Shown here: positions 1-10,204 of the stretch, one piece after another | How the letters are laid out: each line of letters opens with the position of its first letter | Numbering within the stretch: position 1 is the stretch's first letter | Assembly: GCA_963281255.1 (NCBI GenBank) | Contig: OY725502.1 | Span: 2,108,001 to 2,172,000, forward strand | Direction: 5' to 3' | DNA: 64,000 nucleotides | From: Aphrocallistes beatrix | Lineage: Eukaryota; Porifera; Hexactinellida; Sceptrulophora; Aphrocallistidae | Notes under the pieces: model-generated | The model's database searches: none | Seen by the model: only the letters and a program-made list of their open reading frames with translations | What the model was told of the DNA's origin: nothing | Translations under genes and position numbers: made by a program

Positions 1-2908
1 ATGTCATGTTCGTAAACAAAGGCGGGTTATCATTCGAGTCGTTTACGAATATCATCACCGATGCAAAACTTATGAAATCTGAATCACTCACCTCAATAGT
101 AATGGTGTGGAAGCTTAAAATTTCGAAGTTGAGATTCTGTGTCAAACTGATGGAACCAGTTCTATTATTAATAGTGAAAAATAGGGAATCTGGTGATTGT
201 TGGATAGAATAAAACAAAATTGTCTCATTATTTGGAGAACTTGAACTTTTACATGATTGCAAAAGTTCTGTTTTAAAGGTACCATCTGCATTACACTGAT
301 CTATTGTGCAACTGTCTTGATCGGTAGCTAGTTGAAGGGGCAATGAAAGTCGAGTTCCTTGGGTAGCATTTTCAGGAATATAGACTTGATAATAAAGCTG
401 AGTAAATAAAGGAGCAATATCATTATCATTTAGCACATAAATCTTGACACTCGTGACAGCTCTATTACCACCACCATCACTAGCTGTAACGTTAAACATG
501 TAATTGGAGGTTGCCTCATAATCAATTAATCGAAGTAGATAGATGTTTCCAGTTGTATTTCCAATAGAGAATGGTAAATATGTTGGAGTGATACTGTATA
601 TGATTACTCCAAAAGTACCACTATCGCTATCACTAGCTTCAATTTTGAGGATAGTATATCCTATAGGAGCATTTTCGCATATATTAGCAGTGTAAGCTGA
701 AAGAGTGAATATTGGAATGTTATCATTCACATCAGTTATATTAATTCGAAGTGTAGTTGATGAAGTGAGTGGAGGCCTACCGTTATCTATTGCTAATACG
801 GTTAGTATATATGATTGAGTAACTTCAAAATCCAAATTGATTAAGTTTCTTACAAAAACAATGCCACTAGTTAATGAAATTGAAAAAGTATTTGAAGGAT
901 CGATTAAAGAAAATGTAAAACTCCCATATATCCCAATATCCTCATCACTTGCAGCAACAATACAATTACTTGTAGATTGACTTTCGGAAAAGAAACACGT
1001 CAAATTTTCTGTTAAAAAGTTAGGTGCCATAATATTTTGAACTATACTAATTAATATTGAAGCATTTTTCGCGACTGATAGAGAACAATTCGGTCCAAAA
1101 GCACCAACAATAACAACATAAGATGTTATTGAAAAAGGTAGAAAATTTTCATCAACTGTAATGAATAAAACTCCCGACACAGGATCAATAGCGAAGAATG
1201 TAGAATTAGGAATTTGGGGCTCAACAAACAAGATTATGTAACGAATCGAATTCGAACCAAATGGATGAAGATCTTGGTCAAAAGCAGATACTTTCAAAAG
1301 ACTAGTCCCAATAGGAGACTGAATTGGAATAGTATAATGATAAACATTAGGAAAGAAAGTTGGGCAGTTATCGTTCTGATCTGTAATATTAATGAAAAGA
1401 GAAGTTGTTGAATTTAATAATCCATCAGAAACTACAAGTTGAATATGATAGAAATCTCTAGTTTCACGATCAATCACTATTGAAGGAGATGTAGAGACTA
1501 CCCCACTTGCAGAATTTATTAAAAAAGGACAATTTAAGATGCATTCAACTATTGCAAACGTTAGGGATATGATTGAATTCTGATCATCATAATCTCTAGC
1601 CTTTGCCTGCAAAAAAATTAAATCTAAGAGATTTTCTTCAATTATTGAGTAGTAGGGAGCGTTTAAAAAAGTTGGAACATTATCATTAGTTGGTTGGATT
1701 CTAACAACAGCTTTAGATGCAACACTCCAAGCTAGTCCATCAAATACTGATAAATAATAAATTCTGGATATATTATCGGGTTCATTTGCTGAATCAAAAA
1801 ATGTGATGTTATTAATAATAGAAGATGCGGATGATATTGAGATGGACGGAGTAAAGTTGATACTGCAGATTAAAGACTGATTTAAACAAGTTAATATCGA
1901 GTTAATGGATAAATAAAAGAAGTCAGAAAATCTTCCCACTTGGATCCGAAGTTCAGATATAAATACACTATCAGGATCGATAATGGATGCTTGAGAACTA
2001 ATTAATACAGGAAATCCATTCTCAATGAATATTGTTTGGAAATCGGATCCATTAGATGACAAATCAAGATCGAGTGACGGAGGATCGTTCACAAGTTCAA
2101 TATCAATAAATATACGAGCAGGGTCACTTATCAATAAACCATCAGATACAGTAATAATAACTTCTCGTGTAATATTAGAAGGCTCTGATTCAGAATTAGA
2201 ATAAGTCAGCGACAGTAGAAGGTCTCTAAAGCATAATATATCTGATCCTGAAGCGGAAGAAATTCTTATATAATTTTCGTTTTGAATTATGGAAAAAGAG
2301 ATATTATTAAAAGATAGAGAAATATATTCTGATTCGTTTTGTGGATTATTAAGTGTTATGTTAAGTTCAAAGAGCTGATTGTTATCTACATCTAATATGG
2401 AGACGATAGGTAATACAATAGAAATAGTGCCAGAAGATTCACGAAACTGAATTCGACTATCTCGTCCAGGTAGTAATCCATTGAGATCAACTATAGGGGC
2501 ATCATTGGTTGACATAAATGTTAGTGCTACATAATCAGGTTGACTGGTCAGATTCATGTCATCTCTCACTAATATCTCAAAAGTCCGAATTCCTGAGGTA
2601 GGATCACCAGAAGTGATGCTGTGCTCATAAAACACATTCCTCATTAAAGCTTGATAGGCAGAAATGCTAGCAGTACCTGAGAAAACCAAATTATGAGCGT
2701 TCTGAACAACAATAAATATATCGGATGGAATTTGACCGAGGAATGACAAAATTTCGCTCGAGTTTTCTGGAGGAGTAGTAACAAAGCTTATTTCAGCTCG
2801 AGAGAGAAAAGAGCTATCAACATCAATGATAGTAAGGTTAGGAGAAATTATGACTTGACGATTAAGCTGATCTTCCCGATAACTCACTGTAAACTGATTA
2901 ATTTGCAC
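1..2908 (-). CDS. Exon 9 (partial, continues past position 1): CSPG-like repeats followed by five cadherin repeats
   Basis: The reading frame is open from the acceptor at 2909-2910 to the window edge, about 969 codons. The first third holds three CSPG/FREM-like repeats, each closing with a 'TNDAPI' or 'VNDPPS' type motif and opening with an 'I.DVDS' or 'I.DPDS' motif. From about 1684 downward come cadherin repeats, recognised by linker motifs NDNVPTF, NDNCPTF, NDNIPIF, NDNDIAP and NDNPPLF near 1670, 1360, 710, 425 and 20, plus 'IDRET', 'LDFE' and 'IDYEA' type calcium-ligand motifs. The fifth cadherin repeat (about 408-20) carries a cysteine/serine-rich insertion after its 'TDQDS' motif. The exon joins exon 8 in phase 0 (…DAPM then VQIN…). 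The product continues off the left edge, so the membrane segment and cytoplasmic part, if any, are not visible. Confidence 0.9.
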   Translation of the reverse strand, partial: MQINQFTVSYREDQLNRQVIISPNLTIIDVDSSFLSRAEISFVTTPPENSSEILSFLGQIPSDIFIVVQNAHNLVFSGTASISAYQALMRNVFYEHSITSGDPTSGIRTFEILVRDDMNLTSQPDYVALTFMSTNDAPIVDLNGLLPGRDSRIQFRESSGTISIVLPIVSILDVDNNQLFELNITLNNPQNESEYISLSFNNISFSIIQNENYIRISSASGSDILCFRDLLLSLTYSNSESEPSNITREVIITVSDGLLISDPARIFIDIELVNDPPSLDLDLSSNGSDFQTIFIENGFPVLISSQASIIDPDSVFISELRIQVGRFSDFFYLSINSILTCLNQSLICSINFTPSISISSASSIINNITFFDSANEPDNISRIYYLSVFDGLAWSVASKAVVRIQPTNDNVPTFLNAPYYSIIEENLLDLIFLQAKARDYDDQNSIISLTFAIVECILNCPFLINSASGVVSTSPSIVIDRETRDFYHIQLVVSDGLLNSTTSLFINITDQNDNCPTFFPNVYHYTIPIQSPIGTSLLKVSAFDQDLHPFGSNSIRYIILFVEPQIPNSTFFAIDPVSGVLFITVDENFLPFSITSYVVIVGAFGPNCSLSVAKNASILISIVQNIMAPNFLTENLTCFFSESQSTSNCIVAASDEDIGIYGSFTFSLIDPSNTFSISLTSGIVFVRNLINLDFEVTQSYILTVLAIDNGRPPLTSSTTLRINITDVNDNIPIFTLSAYTANICENAPIGYTILKIEASDSDSGTFGVIIYSITPTYLPFSIGNTTGNIYLLRLIDYEATSNYMFNVTASDGGGNRAVTSVKIYVLNDNDIAPLFTQLYYQVYIPENATQGTRLSLPLQLATDQDSCTIDQCNADGTFKTELLQSCKSSSSPNNETILFYSIQQSPDSLFFTINNRTGSISLTQNLNFEILSFHTITIEVSDSDFISFASVMIFVNDSNDNPPLFTNMT

Positions 2909-2910
2909 CT

Positions 2911-2918
2911 AATAATAA

Positions 2919-2978
<60 letters not shown>
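2911..2978. repeat. (AAT)n microsatellite next to splice acceptor
   Basis: About 68 bp of near-perfect AAT/ATT trinucleotide repeat begins two bases from the acceptor AG of exon 9. On the gene's strand it replaces the usual polypyrimidine tract with ATT repeats. Confidence 0.95.
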
Positions 2979-2979
<1 letters not shown>

Positions 2980-3221
2980 GTCATAATGTGGGATACATCG
3001 GTAAGATGGGGACTAAAGCAATCGTAAGCGAATAAAAAAATACTGAATAATTGATTGGCCACACTTACATCTAAGATATCTCAAATACTTGGCAACTCAA
3101 TTAATGTTAGAGCATAGCCTACTATACATAAGGCCCCACAGTAACTTGAGGATTTTGGACCAGGGATGCGGAGAAAGTCCGAACTATCAAATTGAATAAT
3201 ACCCTACCCAATGGTTTAAAA

Positions 3222-3436
3222 CAGGGGTTTATCTAGGTGCTCGGCCGGCACTTATAAGTGCCAGTCTGGTGTCGTTCGAGAAGCCAAGGTGCTTGCAGTG
3301 TGATTCGATTTTGGTGTTGGGTTGCCATCACCCCTGGTTGTCATCACCATTACAAGATAAACCCCTGTTTGGGTGCCATATAACTTTTATCACCTTCAAA
3401 AAAGTGCCGGACTGGAAAATCCTAGATAAAACCATG
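3222..3436. mobile_element. hAT-like MITE inserted in the left TIR of the P element
   Basis: A 215-bp insertion splits the TIR. Its ends are CAGGGGTTTATCTAGG and, inverted, CATGGTTTTATCTAGG. It is flanked by the 8-bp direct repeat GTTTAAAA (3214-3221 and 3437-3444), and the right TIR of the host element at about 6995-7005 shows the same site once. A second internal inverse of the end sequence lies at 3356-3367. Confidence 0.88.
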
Positions 3437-3705
3437 GTTTAAAATACTAATGGTAGATTTAATAACGTATTCTAACCCTTTTAAATGAATATTTACTCAT
3501 TATTACACTTCATTTTAGTTATTAATAAATGTTTACAATTTCATTTAAAAATAACCCATAAGTGTTAAAAATAATATGTGTAATAAGTAACAAAATTCTT
3601 TTTTGTAAATCTGTTTTCAATTTTCTTCTTTTAATTTGCCTACTCTACTAAGTATAAACTCTGAAATATTATTTCTCAAGCTAGAGAATCCTTTTACTCA
3701 CTATT

Positions 3706-4156
3706 ATTCCCAACCGCTGTTCTGCTCCCAGTTGTAAGAGCAATTATGACAATGAAGAGCAAGTCCCAGTGTTCAGAGTACCACTTAAGCCTGATGAACT
3801 TAGACAAGCATGGCTTCGATCTCTCCACAGAGATGGCCTTGATGAACTCAAAGCTGTTTATGTATGTTACAAGCATTTCAAAGATGGAGACATTGAATAT
3901 ACACACAAAATACCCAACGGTGATGGTACCTATCGGGAAATCCCGCGAAAGTGCTTAAAGCTAAAAGAAGGTGCAGTACCATCTATTCTACCAGGATGTC
4001 CATCTTACTATTCACCACACTCAGGAACTAAACGCTCTCGTCTATCCCTCGAGTCTAAAAGTGATGAACTCCTCTCTCAAGCAATGAGTCTCAGCCTAAT
4101 ATCAAATGCTGAGGAGAATAAGAAGTTTCTGATCTACACTTTCCAAGACCTGCAAG
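3706..4156 (+). pseudogene. THAP DNA-binding domain exon of the P-like transposase
   Basis: The frame gives the start of a THAP zinc finger: PNRCSAPSC, then 'VPVFRVP', a W in 'AWLRSL', C..HF ('CYKHF') and the closing 'AVPSILPG' motif, the C2CH pattern that binds transposon ends. The codon where sibling genes have ATG (MPNR…) is ATT at 3706-3708, so either the start was lost or translation begins upstream. A strong donor (CAAG then GTAAGT) ends the exon at 4156; reading on without splicing meets a stop at 4224. The exon sits inside the TIR-bounded P element and is followed by the transposase body on the same strand. Confidence 0.8.
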
Positions 4157-4383
4157 GTAAGTTACCACTTGTTTCTATTTATGAAACATGGTCATACTGG
4201 TATCCGAATCCAAGTACAAGCTAGATACTAGCAATATTTCCATTGATGTTTACTTATCAGTAGAATTTGTCTGTCAAAGCATATCGCAAAAGTGAAATCT
4301 TTCCAATATCTCAAATATATCTTAGTGACACTCGCCAACTAGAAATGATATTTATTAAAAGAAATTTCTATTTCACCTCTTAG

Positions 4384-6703
4384 CAGTACAGAAACGAAAA
4401 ATAACTCTTCCAATTCCAATTCTAATTCCAATGATTTTCATATTGCATCTGCACAAATTCACATCCAACAAGTTATCGATAAAGTCCAGGCTAATGTGCC
4501 TGAGGACGAATTGCATAATTGTCCAGAAATTTGTAGACTTCAATTTATTAAATGCCAACTTGAAAACAGTCTGATACCGAAAAATAGGCGCGCTATAACA
4601 TATTGACACAAATTTTGTCACTCAAAACACATTTAATTTCACCTACGTGTTATAGATATCTCCAGCGTATGTCCTGCTTATCACTGCCACACTTTAATAC
4701 ATTGGAAAAATTGTATTCCTCCTTTGGACTTGAGAATGAATTTTTCTCTTTCCTTAGACAATCAACGAAATCGTTTTCCCCAGAGCAAAAGCATGTGATC
4801 ATTCAAATGGATGAGATACATGTAAAATCGGATATTTCTTACAAATGTGGTAAAATATTTGGTTCAAATCTCGATTCTGATGATCCTATGAAAGTGTTTT
4901 CGCCATTATGGTGTCCAGTCTATATAAGAAATGGTCTTGTATCGTTCGTCTCTTCAATGTGCATCTGTATCAGCTGAAAAGTTATTTGACATCATCAAAT
5001 CATGTATTCGTGATGTTGAGGAATGTGGTCTATTCGTTCATGTCATATCTACTGATAACTACCCCCTAAATGTTAAACTTTTCAAATTGTTTTCTACTCT
5101 CGGGAAATTGGAAACAAGGGTTCCACATCCTAATGATATACATAGAAGCCTTTTCTTGACATTTGACTTTGTGCACATTCTTAAAACAATTCGTAATAAT
5201 TGGTTGAATCAACAATCTGAAAGTAAACTCTTTTCGTATCCTGATTTAAATTGTATTTCTATTGACCAATGTACAAATCCTTTGAAAAAACAATTTGCTT
5301 CTTTTCGTGACATTCGAATGCTATATAATTCTGAAAAGGATAGCTTGGCAAAACTAGCTCCACGTTTGACTTTAACCTTACTTGGACTTGGGGTCAAAGG
5401 TATAAATAGAAAATTCCCACTTTCATTTTCACTTTCAGTTCACTTTCAATTAACTTTCACTTTCACTTCAACATTCCAAGTCCAATTAGGGTTAAAGTCG
5501 TGTTATCCATCCATTCTTGAACGTCAAAATATTAAGTTGGTGCTAAAAGTAATTCATGAATCCACCATTGCTGCTCTGGCTATTCAGAATGAACAACGCA
5601 GTCCACCATTTAAGTGCCACACATCCGAATTTGTCCAGATTCTTTTATCTCTTTGGAAAATCTTTAATGTCAATGTACCGGGTAAGCGTATTCGATTGAA
5701 TGATCCATTGTCTAGTCCTTTGACATTTAATGATGAGCGCTTTGTTTTTCTTACCCGCATTGTATATTGGTTGGAAGCTTGTCAATCACTACCTGAGAAA
5801 GGTGGAAAACTGAGCAAGCAGACCTTTACAAGCTTAAGACATGCATGCCTTGCGTTGCCTGAGATTACAAATTTCCTAACTGAGAACTGTGGTTATTCTT
5901 ATCTCTTAACATCTTTCTTACAGACAGACCCGTTAGAACATCATTTTGGTTTATATCGTATGATGTCAGGTGCAAATTATCACATTTCCTATCTTCAGAT
6001 TTTAGAATCAGAGCGTCGTCTTAAAGTATCCAATATCTTAAACTTGTTTTCCAAGCAAACCGTTTCTAGTACAACATGTTTACAAGAGTTTACTCAATCC
6101 TTCTCTTCAATAGAAAGTACATATTGTACCATTGAAGTTGATTTAGATCCATTCTTGAATACAATATCAGACCTCTCTACCATTGAGTGTGAAATCCAGG
6201 TACTTCAGTCCTTAGCATTTATTGCTGGCTATTCAATACATCGATACTTCAAATGTTCTCAGCCTTGTCTTATATGTCGGGATATCTTAACTCTCGAAAA
6301 AGCTCTCTTTATTGATGATATGTCTCTGTCTCAATTCAAATTATTAGACCTCTCTGATCGTGGATCTTTAAAATATCCTTATGAGATGGTATTATAATGT
6401 ATCGTAATTGTCTGGAAGATTTTCGTTAACATTGAAAATGATGATGAACTCTTGATGCTATTAATTGAAGGACCATCCAGGAAAATTATTATTGAATTAT
6501 CAGTACATTATATAATGGCTAGTGAACATTGTGATTTATGGAATAAAGTCTGTTCTTCTTGTGCTGCAAGTGGCTCTTACATCCTTCAGAAACTTATATT
6601 CGTAGCTGTTAACTGTTTTTTAGCAAACAAAATTAAAAATTATAATTCACTTGTAGTTGCCAAGGGTGTGGAGAAGCGGAAACTGAAAAAATTTAACAAA
6701 TAG
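4384..6703 (+). pseudogene. P-element/THAP9-type transposase body, frameshifted
   Basis: After an acceptor-like AG near 4383, frame segments follow each other: about 4385-4602 (N-rich linker and 'NRRAITY'), 4603-4890 (including 'IIQMDEIHVKSD', matching the first catalytic Asp region of the RNase-H-like fold), and 4960-6397. The last carries 'STDNYPLN', 'FDFVHILKTIRNNW' and 'QTDPLEHHFG', all P/THAP9 landmarks. A final segment at about 6400-6703 ends in a basic 'VEKRKLKKFNK' tail, typical of the C terminus. The breaks near 4600, 4890-4985 and 6397 are frameshifts or stops, so this is a decayed gene. Residues translated from 5372-5491 come from a MITE lying in frame. The enzyme would cut and join the TIRs in the nucleus. 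Confidence 0.85.
5372..5495. mobile_element. TTAA-flanked MITE (about 116 bp) inserted in frame in the transposase
   Basis: The unit lies between TTAA at 5372-5375 and TTAA at 5492-5495, with inverse ends near CTTGGACTTGG and CCAAGTCC. The interior shares 'GGTCAAAGGTATAAATAGA' and a run of ACTTTCA-type repeats with copies at 27111, 35597 and 47399. Offset between the two TTAA sites is 120 bp, a multiple of three, and the insertion has no stop. Confidence 0.85.
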
Positions 6704-7114
6704 TATTACCGCAATGATGTTTTCTTTGTCTAATATGTGTATAGTATTTCTTTTGTTTTATTTTCTTTAGATTAGAAGTAGAGCAGATATTCTATCTGGA
6801 GGGGAGGATTATCCAGTGGATTATATAGTAAACAAGTGTACATTATAGCATTTTGTGTTTTACTAGTGTTAGTATTGTATAATTACATGTACTGTACTTA
6901 TTGTGTAGAAATATATTATTAATATTAAAATGAAGTGTAATAATGAGTAAATATTCTTTTAAAAGGGTTAGAATACGTTATTACATCTACCATTAGTATT
7001 TTAAACCATTGGGTAGGGTATTATTCAATTTGATAGTTCGGACTTTCTCCGCATCCCTGGTCCAAAATCCTCAAGTTACTGTGAGGCTTTATGTATAGTA
7101 GGCTATGGTTAGAG

Positions 7115-7269
7115 TATACTCTTTTCTATTTTCCAAGTTCATACTGGTTTGAAAGATTTGAGATGGGAATTTGTACTCCAATATTACCAGATCAAGTGGG
7201 AATTTGGGTGTAGAAGTGGCTTCAAACGAGGAGGGGGCGGCTGTTGAATGTTTTGGTATAAAACTCGTA
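7115..7269. other. Intronic spacer, no feature recognised
   Basis: Short unique-looking sequence between the P element and the next MITE; no coding or structural signal seen. Confidence 0.5.
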
Positions 7270-7946
7270 CAGTCGAGCCTCTCTTATCCGGGCACTCCCG
7301 TCCGGAAGGTGCTCGTAACTCGGAATTTGTCCGGATGTCAGAATTACTATTATCCACATGGCAATATTAAAATATTTCTTTTCCAAAATGTCCAACTCTT
7401 TCCTAATGAGCCAACTTACAGTAGTAATGGTATAGTTTACTAGGTTAAATACTCGTAACTGGATGTACTATCTAAAGATATCCGGATCTCGACGTAAATG
7501 GAAAAATAAGGATAGCTCAATCTGAAAAAATATTAATTCTTAGTTGTATGATAGTGAAGTATTCGTATATATTTAAACTAAGTTGAATCAAATATAGCTT
7601 TTTGAACAATTCTAAGAGATAGATTGATTGACTTTGTATCAGGATCAATTTGGAATCAGGACAAAGTCAATCCATAACTCCGAGTTACAGGCACCTCCTT
7701 CAACCGAGAGGGTGCCCGCCCGGTTGAGGGAGGTGCCCGTAACTGGGAGGTCCGGATCTGAGAGGGTCTACTGCAGTGGTTCCCAACCTGGGGTCCATGG
7801 ACCCCTTAGTAGTCCACAGAAGATATCAGGGGGTCCACAGGTTTCGAAATTTTGTGTTATGGTTAATAGGAGGGGGTCCACAGAATATAGGAAATTTTTT
7901 ATAGGGGGTCCACAGCCCAAAAAGGTTGAAAACCGCTGGTCTACTG
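7270..7946. mobile_element. pogo-like MITE with TA target, hosting a hAT MITE
   Basis: Left end CAGTCGAGCCTCTC and right end, inverted, CAGTAGACCCTCTC are each bordered by TA. GC-rich segments near 7275-7325 and 7640-7765 ('GGTGC…', 'GGCACC') look like inverted subrepeats. The right end is interrupted by the hAT MITE at 7774-7938. Confidence 0.6.
7774..7938. mobile_element. hAT MITE (CAGTGGTTCCCAACC type)
   Basis: Ends CAGTGGTTCCCAACC and GGTTGAAAACCGCTG are inverted repeats, with an exact 8-bp duplication GTCTACTG at 7766-7773 and 7939-7946. The interior repeats 'GGGGTCCACAG' several times. A close relative lies at 12054-12175. Confidence 0.92.
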
Positions 7947-7994
7947 TATTAGATATGTTTTTTTAAAAGTGAGCATTATCATTTTTAATTGTAT

Positions 7995-8066
7995 TCGCTT
8001 GCTTACAACTGTATATATATATACACATATACACATTAATCGAGTTTTAATAGTAAGGATTAATAG
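7995..8066. repeat. (TA)n tract with 26-bp 'ATTAATCGAG' module
   Basis: TATATATATATACACA leads into ATTAATCGAGTTTTAATAG and TAAGGAT. The same tract-plus-module pair occurs beside nearly every family X copy; here it stands alone. Confidence 0.75.
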
Positions 8067-8377
8067 CAGAGAGAAATAATATTTGAATATTTTGTGGTTC
8101 GACCAGACTATTCGTAGGTTTTCAGAACAAAGTATCTGAGTTAGATCATTTGAAATGGCTAATATGCATTCAAATATGACGGGTCAAGAATTTCTAACTA
8201 GAAATAGTAGACTTTCAATTGAGTTGACTGAATTGGTCCGACTGGAATAGGTCCGACTGCTGTTTCTCCCTTACAGGAATAAGTCCGACTGGAAAAAGTG
8301 CGACCAAATTCCAATTCTAGTAAAACTTTTGGTTTATATTATACTCGGCCGATATATATATATATATATATATACAA

Positions 8378-8862
8378 GGGCGCTTCGCGTGCTTGCGCTG
8401 CGCGGCTGGCGGACACTTTGTGTCTGCCGGAGGCGCCCTTCGGGCGCCTGTGGTCACCACTGATTAATTATATGGGAGATGACATCTCTAAATACATCTG
8501 TCCTACTGTTATAATCGATATCGCACGAAAAATCACCAAATTTGTCAATTTTTCAATTTTTGATGCGTAATGATTACGTCATAACAGAGTGATGAGTCAT
8601 CATTTTTTGATGATAGTTGTGCCATATGTGAGATATATTAATATACATAATCTATTAAAATTTCAGCCTTCTATCTCCTATAATGGCTGAGTTATGCTCG
8701 AATAACTGTATTGCTTAACTTTGAAAAAATGTGATAATGACGTCATAATTCCATGATGAGTTGACATTTTCGTCTGAACTTAGAACTTACTGGAGCCATG
8801 CCAAATATCAGCTTTCTGTGCCTGGCAGTTTCTTCAATCAATTCGTTACAGGTATATATATA
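8378..8862 (+). repeat. Family X repeat, plus orientation
   Basis: Starts with the triple GC-rich hairpin end (GCGCGGCTGGCGGACACTTT …, GGCGCCCTTCGGGCGCC) and ends at AATTCGTTACAGGTATATA. It contains TGAGTCATCA near 8592 and TGACGTCA near 8738, as in sister copies. Confidence 0.85.
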
Positions 8863-8864
8863 TA

Positions 8865-8931
8865 CAGTAGAACTCGGTTAGTACGTACTCGGGATAAGAC
8901 GTACTTCAGCTTAGTACGTACTACAAACTGT
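8865..8931. repeat. One end of a pogo-like MITE (ACAGTAGAACTCGGTTAG type)
   Basis: Matches the end of the complete palindromic copy at 33633-33774. Here only one arm is seen, set in the TA tract after the family X copy. Confidence 0.6.
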
Positions 8932-9080
8932 ATTGCATACCTATATTTTGCTGAAATTTAATGGAGTGTGATGAATATTAAGACAATAGAGGTGGAAAAT
9001 AGTGATAGTTCTCTCTCTTACTACAAACTAACATGTATACGAATAGTTCTTCATATTAATTATGACCCAATCTCCCGTGG

Positions 9081-9880
9081 TTATGTTGGATGTTTTCTTG
9101 TCTGTATCATACTTCTTCTTAGCCCCCCCGATCGGGTGCACTCCTGGTTTTCTGCAATTTCACTCAATTCTTTCCTCTTCTTTACCGTTGTTTCGAGATA
9201 CTGACTGGCTGACCCTGTAACTTGTGTTGGAGTATTACCAGTGCTAATGAGCATATCGATTGGTGATCTCGGCTGACTGCCAAACGCCAACATGTGGAGA
9301 TATTTTACTTGACGCGTTGTCCAGATTATTGCAGTAGAAAGTAACCTCTGGAAACAACGACGGTCAGGAACCCTTTTCTAGGTGGCGTTCGAGCATCAAA
9401 CAACGTATCGCTTGTTTGACCAAGCCATACATACATACATAACACACACCTACTTTTATTGAATTGTACAGCGCACTTGAACATATTAATATGGAATCTG
9501 CGCTATATAAATGTATATTATTATTATTATTATTATTACAGTGTGGTGTGACGTTTAGTAATCCCTAAGTTGTGGCATAGTTCGTGCACCGCTAACTCAC
9601 CCACATTCTTCCCCTGATCTGTGAGCATAATATTTGGTACGCCATATCCACGATAGACCCATCCTTCCATGAATGCGTTAACGATGGATGAGGCGTTCTG
9701 GTTTTTCAACGGGATTGCTTCGACGTAATGTGAAGAGATCAACTATGAGTAAGAAGTACCTGTAGCCGCCATTGCGCAGTGTCGTATTCAGCAGGTTATT
9801 AGTAAATTGACCTCCGTTATCTGTCTGGAAGATGTGAGGTGCTGCATGTCCACAGAATATAGAGATCATAAGTATCATTG
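9081..9880 (-). pseudogene. Ty3/Gypsy-type integrase relic, broken into pieces
   Basis: Minus-strand segment 9878-9678 reads 'PHIFQTDNGGQFTN', an integrase D(D)E-core motif, then 'GYRYFLLIVDLFT'. It continues in another frame at 9742-9536 with 'YVEAIPLKNQNASSIV', 'MLTDQGKN' and 'LCHNLGITK', the usual order from first to second catalytic Asp and on toward the Glu region. A further segment at 9293-9081 ('RSPIDMLIS' then a charged helix) resembles the region after the catalytic core. A LINE/SINE-type 3' tail with (TTA)n separates the two parts. Frameshifts and the odd order (a second-Asp motif before a first-Asp region) show a rearranged relic. Confidence 0.65.
9440..9538 (+). repeat. Non-LTR-type 3' tail with GCGCTATATAAAT and (TTA)n
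   Basis: A segment reading 'GCGCACTTGAA…GCGCTATATAAATG' followed by eight TTA repeats looks like the 3' end of a LINE or dependent SINE. No coding sequence accompanies it. Confidence 0.5.
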
Positions 9881-9956
9881 TTAGTTTATATTGTATTACC
9901 TATAATATTTTTTAATTCCCAATTTATTCATCCACACGTATTTTTCTCACAGCGAT

Positions 9957-10168
9957 ATGCCAAATAGGTGTGTGTAGCCAACTGCTGTTCCATTTACGAC
10001 GGCACTGATTACGTTCCAGTGTTTGAAATGTTGAATCATTGGTCCAAAGAAATGCAAGATGAATGGCAAAGGTTTCTCCATAGAGATGATGCATGGAAAT
10101 TGGCGAGAGTCTTCTTCTGTGCGAGACATTTCTGTGACGAGGATATACTACTTCACTTCGATATATAA
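9957..10168 (+). pseudogene. THAP-domain gene fragment, frameshifted after MPNR
   Basis: ATG at 9957 gives MPN, then one extra TG in the run TGTGTGTA shifts the frame; the shifted frame from 9968 reads 'VCVANCCSIYDG', 'YVPVFEM', 'DEWQRFLH' and 'CARHFCDED'. These are the C2CH positions and the W of a THAP finger. The frame stops at 10166, before any AVPx motif, so the domain is truncated. No TIR pair is obvious here; the neighbour on the right is a hairpin module of family X. It is probably a relic of a P-type transposase first exon. Confidence 0.75.
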
Positions 10169-10204
10169 TAAATTATTTGTTTACTTTTGTTTACATTAGA
10201 TACA

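Larger units (their letters stand above)
3113..7107 (+). mobile_element. P-superfamily transposon, 4.0 kb, with TIRs and 7-bp target duplication (family P1 full-length type)
   Basis: The outer ends read CATAGCCTACTATACATAAG at left and its inverse at right, flanked by a 7-bp direct repeat GTTAGAG (3106-3112 and 7108-7114). The inverted repeats extend about 300 bp inward, matching 3113-3221 plus 3437-3600 against 6890-7107; the left arm is split by a hAT MITE. Seven- to eight-base target duplications and CA..TG ends fit the P superfamily, and the interior encodes a THAP domain and a THAP9/P-type transposase. The coding part has frameshifts, so the copy is probably inactive. Confidence 0.9.

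Noticed and set aside
3769-3771. GTG at 3769 as start of the THAP protein
   Set aside because: The zinc-ligand cysteines and PNRC motif lie upstream in the same frame, so an internal GTG start would remove the domain; animals rarely use GTG.
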